Shown here piece after piece: positions 6,649 to 15,576 of a stretch of DNA of 27,077 nt. This stretch comes from JBDHTS01 sp039808845 (lineage in GTDB: Bacteria; Pseudomonadota; Alphaproteobacteria; Micavibrionales; Micavibrionaceae), in contig JBDHTS010000026.1 of the NCBI GenBank assembly GCA_039808845.1, positions 1 to 27,077 on the forward strand, given 5' to 3'. Below the pieces are notes generated by a model that was not told where the DNA came from, searched no databases, and worked only from the letters and a program-made list of their open reading frames with translations. A program made the translations under genes and the position numbers. Each line of letters opens with the position of its first letter. The first letter of the stretch is position 1.

Positions 6649-7143
6649 TTAAAGACTGGCGAATTCGGTATCGAAGGCGGTCGTGACCTGTTCGGCTGTG
6701 GTCAGCGTGTCGGCGTAGGCAAGGACGGCGGCTTCGGCCAGAAAGCATTTCTGGACATGCGCCTGGACGGCCAGCGCCGCGGTCTTGGCCTCTTCGGCGT
6801 TGAAGTCCGTGAACGTGCCGTCCATTGTTTTCCATTGCACGGTATAGGAAGGGTTGACGGACGCCTGGATATAGACGCCGATCCAGTCGGCGCGGGCATC
6901 GCGATGCGTTTGCAGCCGTCTGCCGTCATGCATCACGCCGGCGTTTTCCTGCTGGTACCGGTAAGCCGCAAGGCTGGCGGCGGGATCGATCGCGCGAAGG
7001 GCGGGAGGGATATATGCGCCGTTCTGGTATTGCCAGCCGGGGACACAGTCATCCGGGCAGTCCGCCCATGTGAGTTCGGGCGCCACCGGGAATTCCTCGG
7101 CTGCGGTATCGATGACGGTTTGGTTATGGATCAGCGCTTTCAT
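6649..7143 (-). CDS. DUF4376-like protein, tail-fibre associated
   Basis: This 164-residue protein has an N-terminal part with Trp/Pro-rich text (ELTWADCPDDCVPGWQYQNG) like tail-fibre accessory proteins. The C-terminal region is similar to DUF4376, with VQWKTMDGTFTDFNAEEAK and a conserved VQAHVQKCFLAE helix. It starts 4 bp after the fibre gene's stop. DUF4376 proteins commonly lie right after phage fibre genes and are thought to be fibre assembly or fibre-tip components; their biochemical role is not established. The position supports such a role here. The assignment comes from recalled family features, not from a search. Confidence 0.65.
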   Translation of the reverse strand: MKALIHNQTVIDTAAEEFPVAPELTWADCPDDCVPGWQYQNGAYIPPALRAIDPAASLAAYRYQQENAGVMHDGRRLQTHRDARADWIGVYIQASVNPSYTVQWKTMDGTFTDFNAEEAKTAALAVQAHVQKCFLAEAAVLAYADTLTTAEQVTTAFDTEFASL

Positions 7144-7147
7144 GGGA

Positions 7148-8782
7148 TCACCTGTATGCTTTCACAATGACAATGCCGCCTGCGCCATTGCCGCCTGTCG
7201 CATCGCCCGCGCCGCCGGTGCCGCCCGCGCCGACCGTGACGGTTTCCGTCGCGCCCAGGCCGGATGTGATGAATTTGTAGGACGCGCCGCCGCCGCCGCC
7301 GCCCGATCCGGGGTTCGTCGATGCGGTCGCGTCGCCGCCTGAACCGCCGCCGCCGTAATCACCGCCGGCAACCCCGTTCCCGTTGCCCGACCCCGGATAG
7401 ACGCCGGCGCCACCGCCGCCCAGAATGCTGTTGCCGCCTGCGCCGCCGCCATATTGGCCGGATACGCTTCCGCCGCCGCCCGTGAAATTTGCGCTGCCGC
7501 CTGTCCCCGTTCCGCCCAGGCCGCCGTCTTTCGGACTGGTTCCTGAACCGCCGCCCGTGCCTCCGGTTGCGGAGGCATGCGCGCCGAACGACGAAGCCCC
7601 GCCGGTCGACCCGTCCGCCGCACCGGCGCCCGCACCGCCGCCGCCACCGCCGCCAGCAACCACCCAGACTTCGACGGCCGTGGTGCCCGTCGGCTTGTTC
7701 CATGTTCCGCTTGCGGTGAAGACCTGAACGTCCGGCATGCCGCCTGCGAGCGGCTGGCCGGACGCGCGCACGTAATTCACGCATTTCCAGTTCGACCCGC
7801 CGACGCGGATCATTTCCGCCATGTCGCCCGCCGCCGTCGCGATGTTCGCCCCGCCGGGCAGGATCAGCGACGTCGCGTTGTGCGTCAGGGTCAGGACGCC
7901 GGCGAACTGGACCCAGACGTGATCGCGCACGGTGCTGGCGTCGTCGCCGCCGAAGCTGGTGATGGTGGTCGTGCCGGTAACAAGAACGTAATCGCTGTCG
8001 GCATCGCCGATTTCGACTGTGGCGGCGGACGCGAAATCCGTGCCGCGCGCGCCCAGCAGGCTGCGCAGGGCATAGCCGGTTTCGGCGTCGTTCACGGCAA
8101 GCGTCTTGCGCGCCGATCCCGCACCGGCGGCGGGCAGGTTGACGCCTGCCGCGGCGGCGGCTGCCGCCTCTGCATACGCGACGGTATCGTCTTTCGCTGC
8201 CAGGGTCGTGTCCCGATAGCCCAGGGCTTGCGCGGCGGCGGACGTGGCGATTTCCGCCGCCTCTGCGCTGTCGACATATTCGTTCGGCGAAACGCCGACA
8301 TTGCCGTCGGCATCGAACACAAGCGCCTTGTTCGCGCGCAGAGCTGCGGTAGGCAATTCGGTGGTTATGCTTGTCCCGTCGGAAATGGGGATTTTGACGG
8401 ACCGGTTGACGCGGCCCAGGACCTGCTGAACCAGGATGGTCAGGCGGTCGAAGACATTGTTGAAGATGTCCGGATAGAACCCCCCGGCGTTCGTCACCTG
8501 GACGGCCTGCAGGTTCGGCACGGCGCTGGTGATCGTCAGGCGGTAGTCACTGGGCAGGGCGGTGTCCAGCGTCACCGTGCCGCCCGCCGCGCTGTCCTGG
8601 TTCGGGTTCAGCGATACTGTATAATCGTCGTCCAGCGTCAGCGTCGTTTCGGCGCCGTCGGCGTCCGTCTGGACGACAACGATGTCGCTTTCCTCGAAAA
8701 CCTTGAAGGCAAAAGGGAAGGCGACCGTAACCCCGTTACCGGTATAAGGCGCGGTGGCGCGGTCTTCGCTGCTGACTGTCAT
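7148..8782 (-). CDS. Tail fibre, T7 gp17-like N-terminus with glycine-rich tip
   Basis: This 544-residue protein is close to T7 gp17 in length (553). Residues 1 to about 150 are like the gp17 virion-attachment domain: PYTGNGVTVAFPFAFKVFEE, then YTVSLN, GGTVTLDTALPSDYRLTI and FNNVFDRLTILVQQVLGRVN. The middle is Ala-rich and likely a trimeric coiled or beta shaft. From residue 351 (DVQVFTASGTWNKP) a C-terminal domain of about 190 residues is dominated by Gly runs between short hydrophobic strands, ending GGIVIVKAYR. Gly-rich tips of this kind in other phages can form packed polyglycine-II helices that bind receptors. The second adhesin at the right edge ends in a related domain. AGGAG precedes the ATG, and a promoter-like repeat lies 48 bp upstream. 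Confidence 0.88.
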   Translation of the reverse strand: MTVSSEDRATAPYTGNGVTVAFPFAFKVFEESDIVVVQTDADGAETTLTLDDDYTVSLNPNQDSAAGGTVTLDTALPSDYRLTITSAVPNLQAVQVTNAGGFYPDIFNNVFDRLTILVQQVLGRVNRSVKIPISDGTSITTELPTAALRANKALVFDADGNVGVSPNEYVDSAEAAEIATSAAAQALGYRDTTLAAKDDTVAYAEAAAAAAAGVNLPAAGAGSARKTLAVNDAETGYALRSLLGARGTDFASAATVEIGDADSDYVLVTGTTTITSFGGDDASTVRDHVWVQFAGVLTLTHNATSLILPGGANIATAAGDMAEMIRVGGSNWKCVNYVRASGQPLAGGMPDVQVFTASGTWNKPTGTTAVEVWVVAGGGGGGGAGAGAADGSTGGASSFGAHASATGGTGGGSGTSPKDGGLGGTGTGGSANFTGGGGSVSGQYGGGAGGNSILGGGGAGVYPGSGNGNGVAGGDYGGGGSGGDATASTNPGSGGGGGGASYKFITSGLGATETVTVGAGGTGGAGDATGGNGAGGIVIVKAYR

Positions 8783-8829
8783 GCAAACGGCACTCCTGAC
8801 ACGCTGGCAGTCTAGCGGTCGGGGGCGGT

Positions 8830-8844
8830 TTTACGCGTACCGGG
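8830..8844 (-). promoter_or_regulatory. Candidate phage late promoter, copy 1
   Basis: On the minus strand this is CCCGGTACGCGTAAA, immediately after the stop codon of the giant ejection protein and 48 bp before the fibre gene. An identical 15-mer occurs at 25069-25083, also in a gap and also on the coding strand. I saw no other copy in the window. In T7 a promoter stands before the fibre gene 17, so a site for a phage RNA polymerase is one explanation. A regulator or processing site is another. Confidence 0.5.
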
Positions 8845-11800
8845 TCAGTTCTTCGGTCCGCCAGTGGCAAGGGCAAGCGGATTGGCGGTCTTTCCGTCCA
8901 TGATCGCAAGGGCGCCGTCGATCGTGCGGTTGGCCTGCGTCGACGGCAGATGCAGGGTGACGCCCGCCACGTTGACGGCGCTGCGCACCAGCGCCCGGTC
9001 GACTTCGCCCTGGTCGATCTGCTGGCTTAATTTCGTTGCTTCCTGCAGGAAGCGCAGGCCCGCCGGTCCGCCATATCCGCCGGGGTAGGGGTTGACGCCC
9101 GCGGCGGTCTGCAGGGCGCCCGTCAGTTCGCGCGCAAAGATAAACGGTCCCATGATATAGCCGATCTGCGCGTTGATATAGGCCTGGGCGAACGCTTCCG
9201 GGTCGTCTTCCCAGTCGTCGCCGGACCCGCCAACCAGCCCCGTGACCAGCGTCGTCAGGAAGGCGGGGACGGCATACAGCAGCAGGTAATCGCCGGCCAG
9301 CCGGGCGACGTCCGCCGGTTTGCGGAAATTCGTCGCCGACGTGCGTTCCGCTGCCAGCTGGAAAGTCGTGGAAAAATACGACGAAAACACCGTGAAGAGT
9401 TTCAGGAACTGACTGCCGCGCTGGATCGCGGCCAGATCCTTGACCTGCCCGCCGCCTTGCGCGTCCAGCACCGCCTGGTCGGCAAGCGCCACCGCGCGGT
9501 CGTCCGCTTCCCCTTCGGTCAGCGCCTTCTGGTAAGCGCCCCACCAGGTCGGCGCGTCGACGGCGATCTGCGTCATGGTCATGGGGAGATAGGCCAGGCG
9601 GTCGATCGCGGCACGCGTCTTCGACTTGTCGCGCAGATAGCTGCGCACTTCGTTGATTTCCCGGTTCAGCGTCTGGCCGCGCAGGCGCATCATGTCGGAT
9701 TTTTCGTAAATATTCGCAACGAAGCCGCGCGGGTTGGCGACCCACTGGCCGATCCCCTGCAGGACCCAGCGCGGCCCGACCCGCACCATCGACTGTGTGA
9801 TGCCGGTGACGTTCAGCGAGGCGGACATGAGGTTGAGGCCGAGGCCGGCGACGCTGGCGCCTGAACGGAAATGCGAGAAAATTTTCTCCATGTCGGATCC
9901 GCCGCCGACCGGCATTTCACCGGCGGCGATGTCCTTCACCGCTTCCTTGAACTGCTTGAACGTTTCCGCGCCGTAGGTTTCGCGGATCGCCTTGTCCAGG
10001 CGCTTGCTGCGCAGAAGGCGGTTCGCGTCGATCAGCCATTCGTGCCAGGCCAGGTCGTGGATCACTTCGTTGACCCCGGCATAAAGCCCGTCCATGGTCA
10101 GCAGCAGCGGCCTGCCGATCACGGCGTCGGCCCGCGTTTTCGTGAAGCTGCGCCGGGTGGTGGCGCTTGTATAGGCACCGCGCATCTGCGCCTTGGCCGT
10201 TTCCGCGTCGCTGTGCTGTTCGGCGGCGGCGCTGCGCTTGCTGTCGTACCGGATCGGGTAATACCCGCCGCGCAGCGTGCCGTGCGGCGTTTCCAGCGGC
10301 GCGGGTTCTACCCAGTCCGGTTCGCGGCCATAGACGCGTTTTTCCTTCGCGCCGATCTGCGGGCGGAAGCCTTCGAAGAAATCCCATACAGCCTGGACGA
10401 AAGCGACTTCTTCCTTCGTAAGGCTGTCGATAACCGGTTGAATGCTTTCACGGTCCCATCCTTCCCCGTCCAGAAGGCGCTGCATGTTGCCTTCGTTCCC
10501 CATGTTCAGCGCCATGGCGATCCGCTCTTCGCGGTTCAGGCTGCGGTTCAGCGCCGGGAAAAACACGCCCTTGCCGCCCATCTTTCCGCCTTTGGCCAGC
10601 GGTCCGGCGAGGGCAAACAGCTTGCGCGTCGCTTTTTCGCGCTCCGCCGCTTCCATGTTTCCGGCGTCGTTCATCGACCGGATGAAGGTTTCCCACATGG
10701 CGCCGCCGTCTTCGACGCCGTCCATCTGCCGGGACAGCGACGCGACCTTGCGGTGCGATGCGACGTAACCCCGGAACATGTGCAGGACGCGGCTGGCCGC
10801 CGTGGCGCGGGTCGTGTTGTCGGCGATCCGCCCCTTGCTGTGCCGGTAGATGCTGTCGGCCAGGTCTTCCACCGTTTTGTCGAAATCGCGTTTGTCCTTG
10901 GCGGTCAGCAGTTTCGTTTTCAGGCGTCCCAGGTGTTCGATCTGCTTGACCGTGTCCAGAAGCCCCCGGATTTCCTCGACCGTCATGTCTTTGTAGGATT
11001 TGCGGTAAGCCGCGTTCAGCAGTTCCGTCGGGATGTCGGGCGACAGCCCGACCTCTTCCTGCGCCGCGACCCAGTCCAGGAGGGATTTACGGCGTTCGAT
11101 TTCTTTCAGCGATACGCCCTTGCGCAGGTCGAACCGTTCCAGCAGGGCGTCGATCTGGTCGATATAGCCGGGGTCGATGCTGCCGCGCGCGGCCTCCCGG
11201 CTGAACTTGTTCAGGTAGCGCAGGCCTTTTTCGATATCGTCCTGCGCCTTGATGGCGGCCCGCGCCGCTTCCATCTGGATCAGCTGGCTGCGCTTCTCGA
11301 TCGCGGCGGTTTCAAGGTCGCCCTTGGCGGCCGCCTGCGCCGCCGAACGCGCGGCCTTCGCTTCCGCCGCCGTGTAACGGGAAGGGCGAAGGTCGCGGAC
11401 GCGCTGGCGGGACACCATCGTTTCGGCATATTGCCGGGCTGCGTCTTTCAGGATCTTCGTTTTACCCGTCGCCTTGCGCAGGGCGTTCAGTTCGGTCGCG
11501 ACGAAGCGGGTGCGGGCGTCGTTATGGATCGCTTCATTGACGGCGCGGTCCAGCGCGTCGGGCGTGGCCAGGTCGCCGTACCGTTCCAGCATGCGCCGGT
11601 CTGTCAGGGCGTCGATCTTTTCGCCGGGCTTGTCGGCGTTCAGCAGGGCCTTGACCAGTTCGTCGCCGGAGGAAAAGCCGAACATCTCGCCGACCATGTC
11701 GGGATGCAGCCCGTCGGCGGAAAGGAAGCCGTATTTGCCGTATTTCCCGTCAAGCTGCCGCCATAGCGCATCGGGTTCGCTGCCGTACATTTCCTTCAGG

Positions 11801-14800
11801 GCGTCGATGTTCAGGCGGTGTCCCGCCGTCGCCTGGATTTCCGTCCCGTCGTCCTGCACGATCGTGCCGCGTTTCAGGAACGTGCGGGCCTGGTAGACCG
11901 GTTCGCGCATGATTTCGGCGGTCACTTCGCGCCGGACGGCCTGGCGCTTGGCGTCGGCGTCCTTCTGCAGTTCCTTCAGCTTGCGCGCTTTGGCGTTGGA
12001 CAGCCATTGCATGTCGCGCAAGGACCGGCTGCCAAGTTCGGTCTTCGCCTCTTCGGTCGCTTCAAGGCCCAGCTTCTGGTATTGCGCCCATTCATCCGGT
12101 GTCATGCCGGCGTCTTCCGCGGACGCGAAGAGCGACTGGAAACCGGTCAGGCTTTCGGCTTCGCGGATCGTGTCGTCCGTTGCGATCAGGCGGTCGAACA
12201 CGCCACGGATTTCGTCGTTCAGTTCGACGTTCAGGTTTTTCAGGCTCCGGTAGACGGCGATCAGCCAGTCGCGGAAGCGGGCGAAAATCCCGGCCATGGC
12301 TGCGTTTGGCGCTTTCCCTTCGAACAGATAGGCCTCGAAGCCGCGCGCGAACTGTTCATGCGCTTCGCGCTTCGCGTCGATATCGCGCGCGTTCCAGTCG
12401 GCCATGGTGTCGATGCCCAGCCATTTCAGCGCGGCGTCCATGTCGTCGCGCACCTGCTGCGGGGCGGCGGGATCCGCCGCCAGGGCGTTCAGCGTTTCCA
12501 GGAAGAAATGCCCGCTTTCGTGCAGGAAGGTCGAAAGGTCGGCGGCTTTCAGCAGTGTGATGACGTTCGTTTCCGGGTTGAAGGAACCGCGCTGTTCTTG
12601 ATAAAGCAAACGCGGATCGTTCGGATCAAAAGTACCGCGATTATAAACAGACTTAATCTGCTCTGAATAAAAAGCTACGAACGTGTCTGTTGCCTTTGTC
12701 TTCTTATCGTTGTTGTAGTTATCGCGGACATTTTTTATTATGACACCGTCATGTCCAGTAGAACGAGCTACGTCGATTACATCGGTAGTTTTTCCGTACG
12801 CTTGTGCCTCACGCCATTCTTTGCCCTCTCCGTCTAGAATCAGTGGATTTTGCAAGCTTAAAAAAAAGTTTTCAATACCAGCTTCCGCATTTTGGTAATC
12901 GAAGGCCCGTCGATCATCAGCGTAAGATGCTGCTGTAGCATGTGATGAAGCAAACCAAAACGCACCGTCATCATCGCGAGGCTTCATACCAAACCGCGCG
13001 CTTCGTCCCTTGAATTGGGCGTCATCAGTTTTTAGGAAGCGAGCATCTGGCGAACCATGATAAACAACCAGAGGCTTACCGTTTTTATCGACTACCTTGC
13101 TATCGCCAAACCATTTTTTAAATTCAGGTGTGTCCGTTTTAGCAGGACCGGTTTCCTGAAAATACGCCTTGCCGCCCGCATCTTTGACGCCGGACAGCAT
13201 TTGTTCTATAGTTAATACGGAAGGGCGTCCCGCCTCGGCGGGGAAAGACGGCGCCTTTTTCCCGGATGCTACAATTGGGGTCGAAGTCCCGCCCGTGGTA
13301 TTCCCTTTATGCACGCCCGCTTTTGCGGGGTCAGTGACGGCACCGGGAAAGCCCTTTCCTCTCTCTTCGACAATCACGTCGTAAATGTCGAACGCGTTGG
13401 GGTCGAAGCGCAGGCCCTGCTTCGTCTGCTCGGCCACGATCCGCACCGTATGCACGTTGCCGCCGACGCGAAGCGGGACGTAAAACCGGTGATAGCTTTC
13501 GACGTCCGGCTTTTTCTTCGCTTTCCTGTTCGGGATGCTTTCCACCAGAACGGCCTGGCTGGCCAGGTCTTCCAGCGTGCCCGCCGCCCGGTGCCGGATC
13601 ATGCGGATCTTTTTGTCGTCGACGGGCAGGGACGAATAGGTGATATGGTTCACGTTCTTCGGCAAGACCTGCAGCAGCCTTTGTTCGGCGCTGCGGATTT
13701 CCTGCCCGACCAGCGATTTGATATAGGCTTTCAGTTCCTTCGTTGATCCGAACGCCTTGTCCGCCTCGACGATCGGAACGGGCCGCTGCGGATCGACGCC
13801 AGGGTTCAGGGGCTGGTTCAGCGGGCCGACGCCTTCGGCCTGGATGCGCACCGGGTGGCGGGCGAACATCTCTTCCGGCGTAACGCCGAAGCGCTGCGCC
13901 TGCGTCGCGTAGAAATTGGACAGCAGCGCGGCGTAGGGTTTGTTGACGTCCTCCGTGAAACGGTTGGCGTCGTTCAGCTGTTCCAGGATATCCGCCTGCA
14001 CTTTCTCGCGGGACGCTTCGAACGCAAGGGCGGGCTGCGCTTCCGCCATGAAGCGGTCCGCCTCCGCCTGGAATTCCGCCTCGCTGTTCTGCATGAACGC
14101 CTTGGCTTCACTGCGGTTCATGCCCAGCGGGTCGGTTTTCACGAAATCCAGCAGCGGCTGCCCCAGTTCCGACGCGGCCAGGGTGGTCGCGTATTCCGTA
14201 ACGGGGATCTTCAGCAGCCCGCCGGTGTCCAGCGCGATGTCAATCTGCTTTTGCGCGGAAGGGGACAGGGCGGCCAGCGCCTGGACGTCGATGCCGGACT
14301 GGGCCAGTTCCTTCGGGTCCAGGTATAAATTCTGCACGGGGCCGTCTTCGTTCGCCGCCTCGATAAATTTTTCGAAACTGTCGGGATCGCGCTGCAGGAC
14401 TTTCGACGACGCGGCCAGGGCGTTCAGCTGTTCCAGGCTGATCGTCGACATTTCCGCAGTCTGCGCCTGCTGCGCGCGGTTCTGGAAGCGCTGGATGGCT
14501 TTGTCCGTGTAATAAACTGCTCCGGTCTGTACACCGGTGGCGATCGCCGTGACGGCAAGAGTGTGCGCAACGTCGGCAGGCAGTTGCTGGATAAAATCTG
14601 CCGCCGGCCTGTCGGGGTTGAGAGTTACCCATTCATTGAAATTCTGGACGATAGTAGCGACGCTTTCACCGATACCTTCATGCAAATATTGATTTATTAC
14701 AGTTTTGAAAAAAGTCGAACCGGCTTTGATATCTCTGAAAAGTTTAAGTGGCGGAATTTTTTCCGTTAGGTATTCAACTGATCCTTGTTCAGTCGCGAAA

Positions 14801-15576
14801 GTCGCTGCTGACATGGGATCAAGACCCTTATCGGCGGCTTCGGAAGCAGAATTTCCATAGGTTATAATCGCGCCACTGCCAGTAATTAGTTCAGGATTTT
14901 TAGTAATGTACAACGGCAATACTTGTGAAAGCACGCGCGTTGCATCGTAAGTAAATAATTCTATCCCTTTTGCATTTTCATAAATTGGGTTGAGGGCTTC
15001 GTTTTCTGCCTGCTGGTTTAATTTCCGCGCTTTCGTAAAGAAATCCTGCGCCATTTTAAACAGATCGACGCTGCTGTTTGGATCCCTTCCGGCCGCATAT
15101 AGCGCCTGGTCTAGAGGTTGCCCGATCATCTGTGATCCGATACCTGCGCCGGAAGCCAAAGTGCCCCAGACGCTGGCCATGGTCCCGTACCCGCCGGTTG
15201 CCTTTGCGACTTTTCCAACGTTCCCCAGCTTCTGCAGGACGACTTCACCCAGCCCCATATTTTCAATATCGTCATGGGACAGCTTCGCGAATTCCTGGTC
15301 GCTCAACAGCCCCGCCGTTTTCGGGAACATCTGCGCATAGGTGTCGAAGTCGAAGCTGTCCAGCGCGTCGCGCTTTTTGACCAGGTCCTTGTTCGCGGCG
15401 ATCGACGCCACGGGCACGCCTGTTCGGTCCTGGATGCGGCGCAGCTCGGCCTGTTCGTCCGGGTTGCTGTCCAGCGCGTTTGCCATGCTGGCGCGCATGC
15501 CCCCGCCCGGCGTCGGCGCAGCAGGCGGGCCGGTCAGGACGCTTTGGACGGCGGCGTCGGCGTCGAAATCGTTCAC
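8845..15576 (-). CDS. Giant internal virion/ejection protein with polyvalent domains (ADP-ribosyltransferase-like and HESGH zincin-like)
   Basis: The 2243-residue protein starts at GTG 15576, which shares one base with the previous stop (TAGTG) and follows AAAGGA; an upstream TTG is less likely. It sits in the T7 gene 16 position but is far longer than gp16 (1318). I see a helical N-terminus, and a lower-GC part at about 173-312 with EQGSVEYLTEKIPP. At about 605-740 lies an LPD3-like region (MIRHRAAGTLEDLA, YVIVEERG-type end). At about 816-992 lies an ADP-ribosyltransferase-like domain with FKKWFGDSKVV, VVYHGS (839-842), GAFWFASS and FYSEQIKSVYNRGTFDPNDP. HESGH (1019-1023) is a zincin-like motif. 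Long helical regions follow, then GGYYPIRYD (about 1768) and an LPD38-like hydrophobic C-terminus (about 1990-2150). It is probably ejected into the host with DNA. The domain names come from memory of polyvalent-protein families; enzyme activity is inferred. Confidence 0.8.
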   Translation of the reverse strand: MNDFDADAAVQSVLTGPPAAPTPGGGMRASMANALDSNPDEQAELRRIQDRTGVPVASIAANKDLVKKRDALDSFDFDTYAQMFPKTAGLLSDQEFAKLSHDDIENMGLGEVVLQKLGNVGKVAKATGGYGTMASVWGTLASGAGIGSQMIGQPLDQALYAAGRDPNSSVDLFKMAQDFFTKARKLNQQAENEALNPIYENAKGIELFTYDATRVLSQVLPLYITKNPELITGSGAIITYGNSASEAADKGLDPMSAATFATEQGSVEYLTEKIPPLKLFRDIKAGSTFFKTVINQYLHEGIGESVATIVQNFNEWVTLNPDRPAADFIQQLPADVAHTLAVTAIATGVQTGAVYYTDKAIQRFQNRAQQAQTAEMSTISLEQLNALAASSKVLQRDPDSFEKFIEAANEDGPVQNLYLDPKELAQSGIDVQALAALSPSAQKQIDIALDTGGLLKIPVTEYATTLAASELGQPLLDFVKTDPLGMNRSEAKAFMQNSEAEFQAEADRFMAEAQPALAFEASREKVQADILEQLNDANRFTEDVNKPYAALLSNFYATQAQRFGVTPEEMFARHPVRIQAEGVGPLNQPLNPGVDPQRPVPIVEADKAFGSTKELKAYIKSLVGQEIRSAEQRLLQVLPKNVNHITYSSLPVDDKKIRMIRHRAAGTLEDLASQAVLVESIPNRKAKKKPDVESYHRFYVPLRVGGNVHTVRIVAEQTKQGLRFDPNAFDIYDVIVEERGKGFPGAVTDPAKAGVHKGNTTGGTSTPIVASGKKAPSFPAEAGRPSVLTIEQMLSGVKDAGGKAYFQETGPAKTDTPEFKKWFGDSKVVDKNGKPLVVYHGSPDARFLKTDDAQFKGRSARFGMKPRDDDGAFWFASSHATAASYADDRRAFDYQNAEAGIENFFLSLQNPLILDGEGKEWREAQAYGKTTDVIDVARSTGHDGVIIKNVRDNYNNDKKTKATDTFVAFYSEQIKSVYNRGTFDPNDPRLLYQEQRGSFNPETNVITLLKAADLSTFLHESGHFFLETLNALAADPAAPQQVRDDMDAALKWLGIDTMADWNARDIDAKREAHEQFARGFEAYLFEGKAPNAAMAGIFARFRDWLIAVYRSLKNLNVELNDEIRGVFDRLIATDDTIREAESLTGFQSLFASAEDAGMTPDEWAQYQKLGLEATEEAKTELGSRSLRDMQWLSNAKARKLKELQKDADAKRQAVRREVTAEIMREPVYQARTFLKRGTIVQDDGTEIQATAGHRLNIDALKEMYGSEPDALWRQLDGKYGKYGFLSADGLHPDMVGEMFGFSSGDELVKALLNADKPGEKIDALTDRRMLERYGDLATPDALDRAVNEAIHNDARTRFVATELNALRKATGKTKILKDAARQYAETMVSRQRVRDLRPSRYTAAEAKAARSAAQAAAKGDLETAAIEKRSQLIQMEAARAAIKAQDDIEKGLRYLNKFSREAARGSIDPGYIDQIDALLERFDLRKGVSLKEIERRKSLLDWVAAQEEVGLSPDIPTELLNAAYRKSYKDMTVEEIRGLLDTVKQIEHLGRLKTKLLTAKDKRDFDKTVEDLADSIYRHSKGRIADNTTRATAASRVLHMFRGYVASHRKVASLSRQMDGVEDGGAMWETFIRSMNDAGNMEAAEREKATRKLFALAGPLAKGGKMGGKGVFFPALNRSLNREERIAMALNMGNEGNMQRLLDGEGWDRESIQPVIDSLTKEEVAFVQAVWDFFEGFRPQIGAKEKRVYGREPDWVEPAPLETPHGTLRGGYYPIRYDSKRSAAAEQHSDAETAKAQMRGAYTSATTRRSFTKTRADAVIGRPLLLTMDGLYAGVNEVIHDLAWHEWLIDANRLLRSKRLDKAIRETYGAETFKQFKEAVKDIAAGEMPVGGGSDMEKIFSHFRSGASVAGLGLNLMSASLNVTGITQSMVRVGPRWVLQGIGQWVANPRGFVANIYEKSDMMRLRGQTLNREINEVRSYLRDKSKTRAAIDRLAYLPMTMTQIAVDAPTWWGAYQKALTEGEADDRAVALADQAVLDAQGGGQVKDLAAIQRGSQFLKLFTVFSSYFSTTFQLAAERTSATNFRKPADVARLAGDYLLLYAVPAFLTTLVTGLVGGSGDDWEDDPEAFAQAYINAQIGYIMGPFIFARELTGALQTAAGVNPYPGGYGGPAGLRFLQEATKLSQQIDQGEVDRALVRSAVNVAGVTLHLPSTQANRTIDGALAIMDGKTANPLALATGGPKN

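Noticed and set aside
7148..8782. Diversity-generating retroelement target, suggested by the BPP-1-like head genes
   Set aside because: No reverse transcriptase or template repeat is in the window, and both adhesins end in Gly-rich tips, not a C-type-lectin-like variable domain.
8831..9745. Separate minus-strand frame covering the end of the giant gene
   Set aside because: The reading is Arg/Pro/Gly-rich without structure and overlaps the LPD38-like end of the giant protein in another frame.
9871..11766. Long open frame on the plus strand (631 codons), and similar ones at 7577-8815, 2055-3317, 5861-6652 and 22964-24772
   Set aside because: They lie opposite well-supported genes in high-GC DNA, have Arg/Gly/Ala-rich text without motifs, and no ribosome sites; they are shadow frames.
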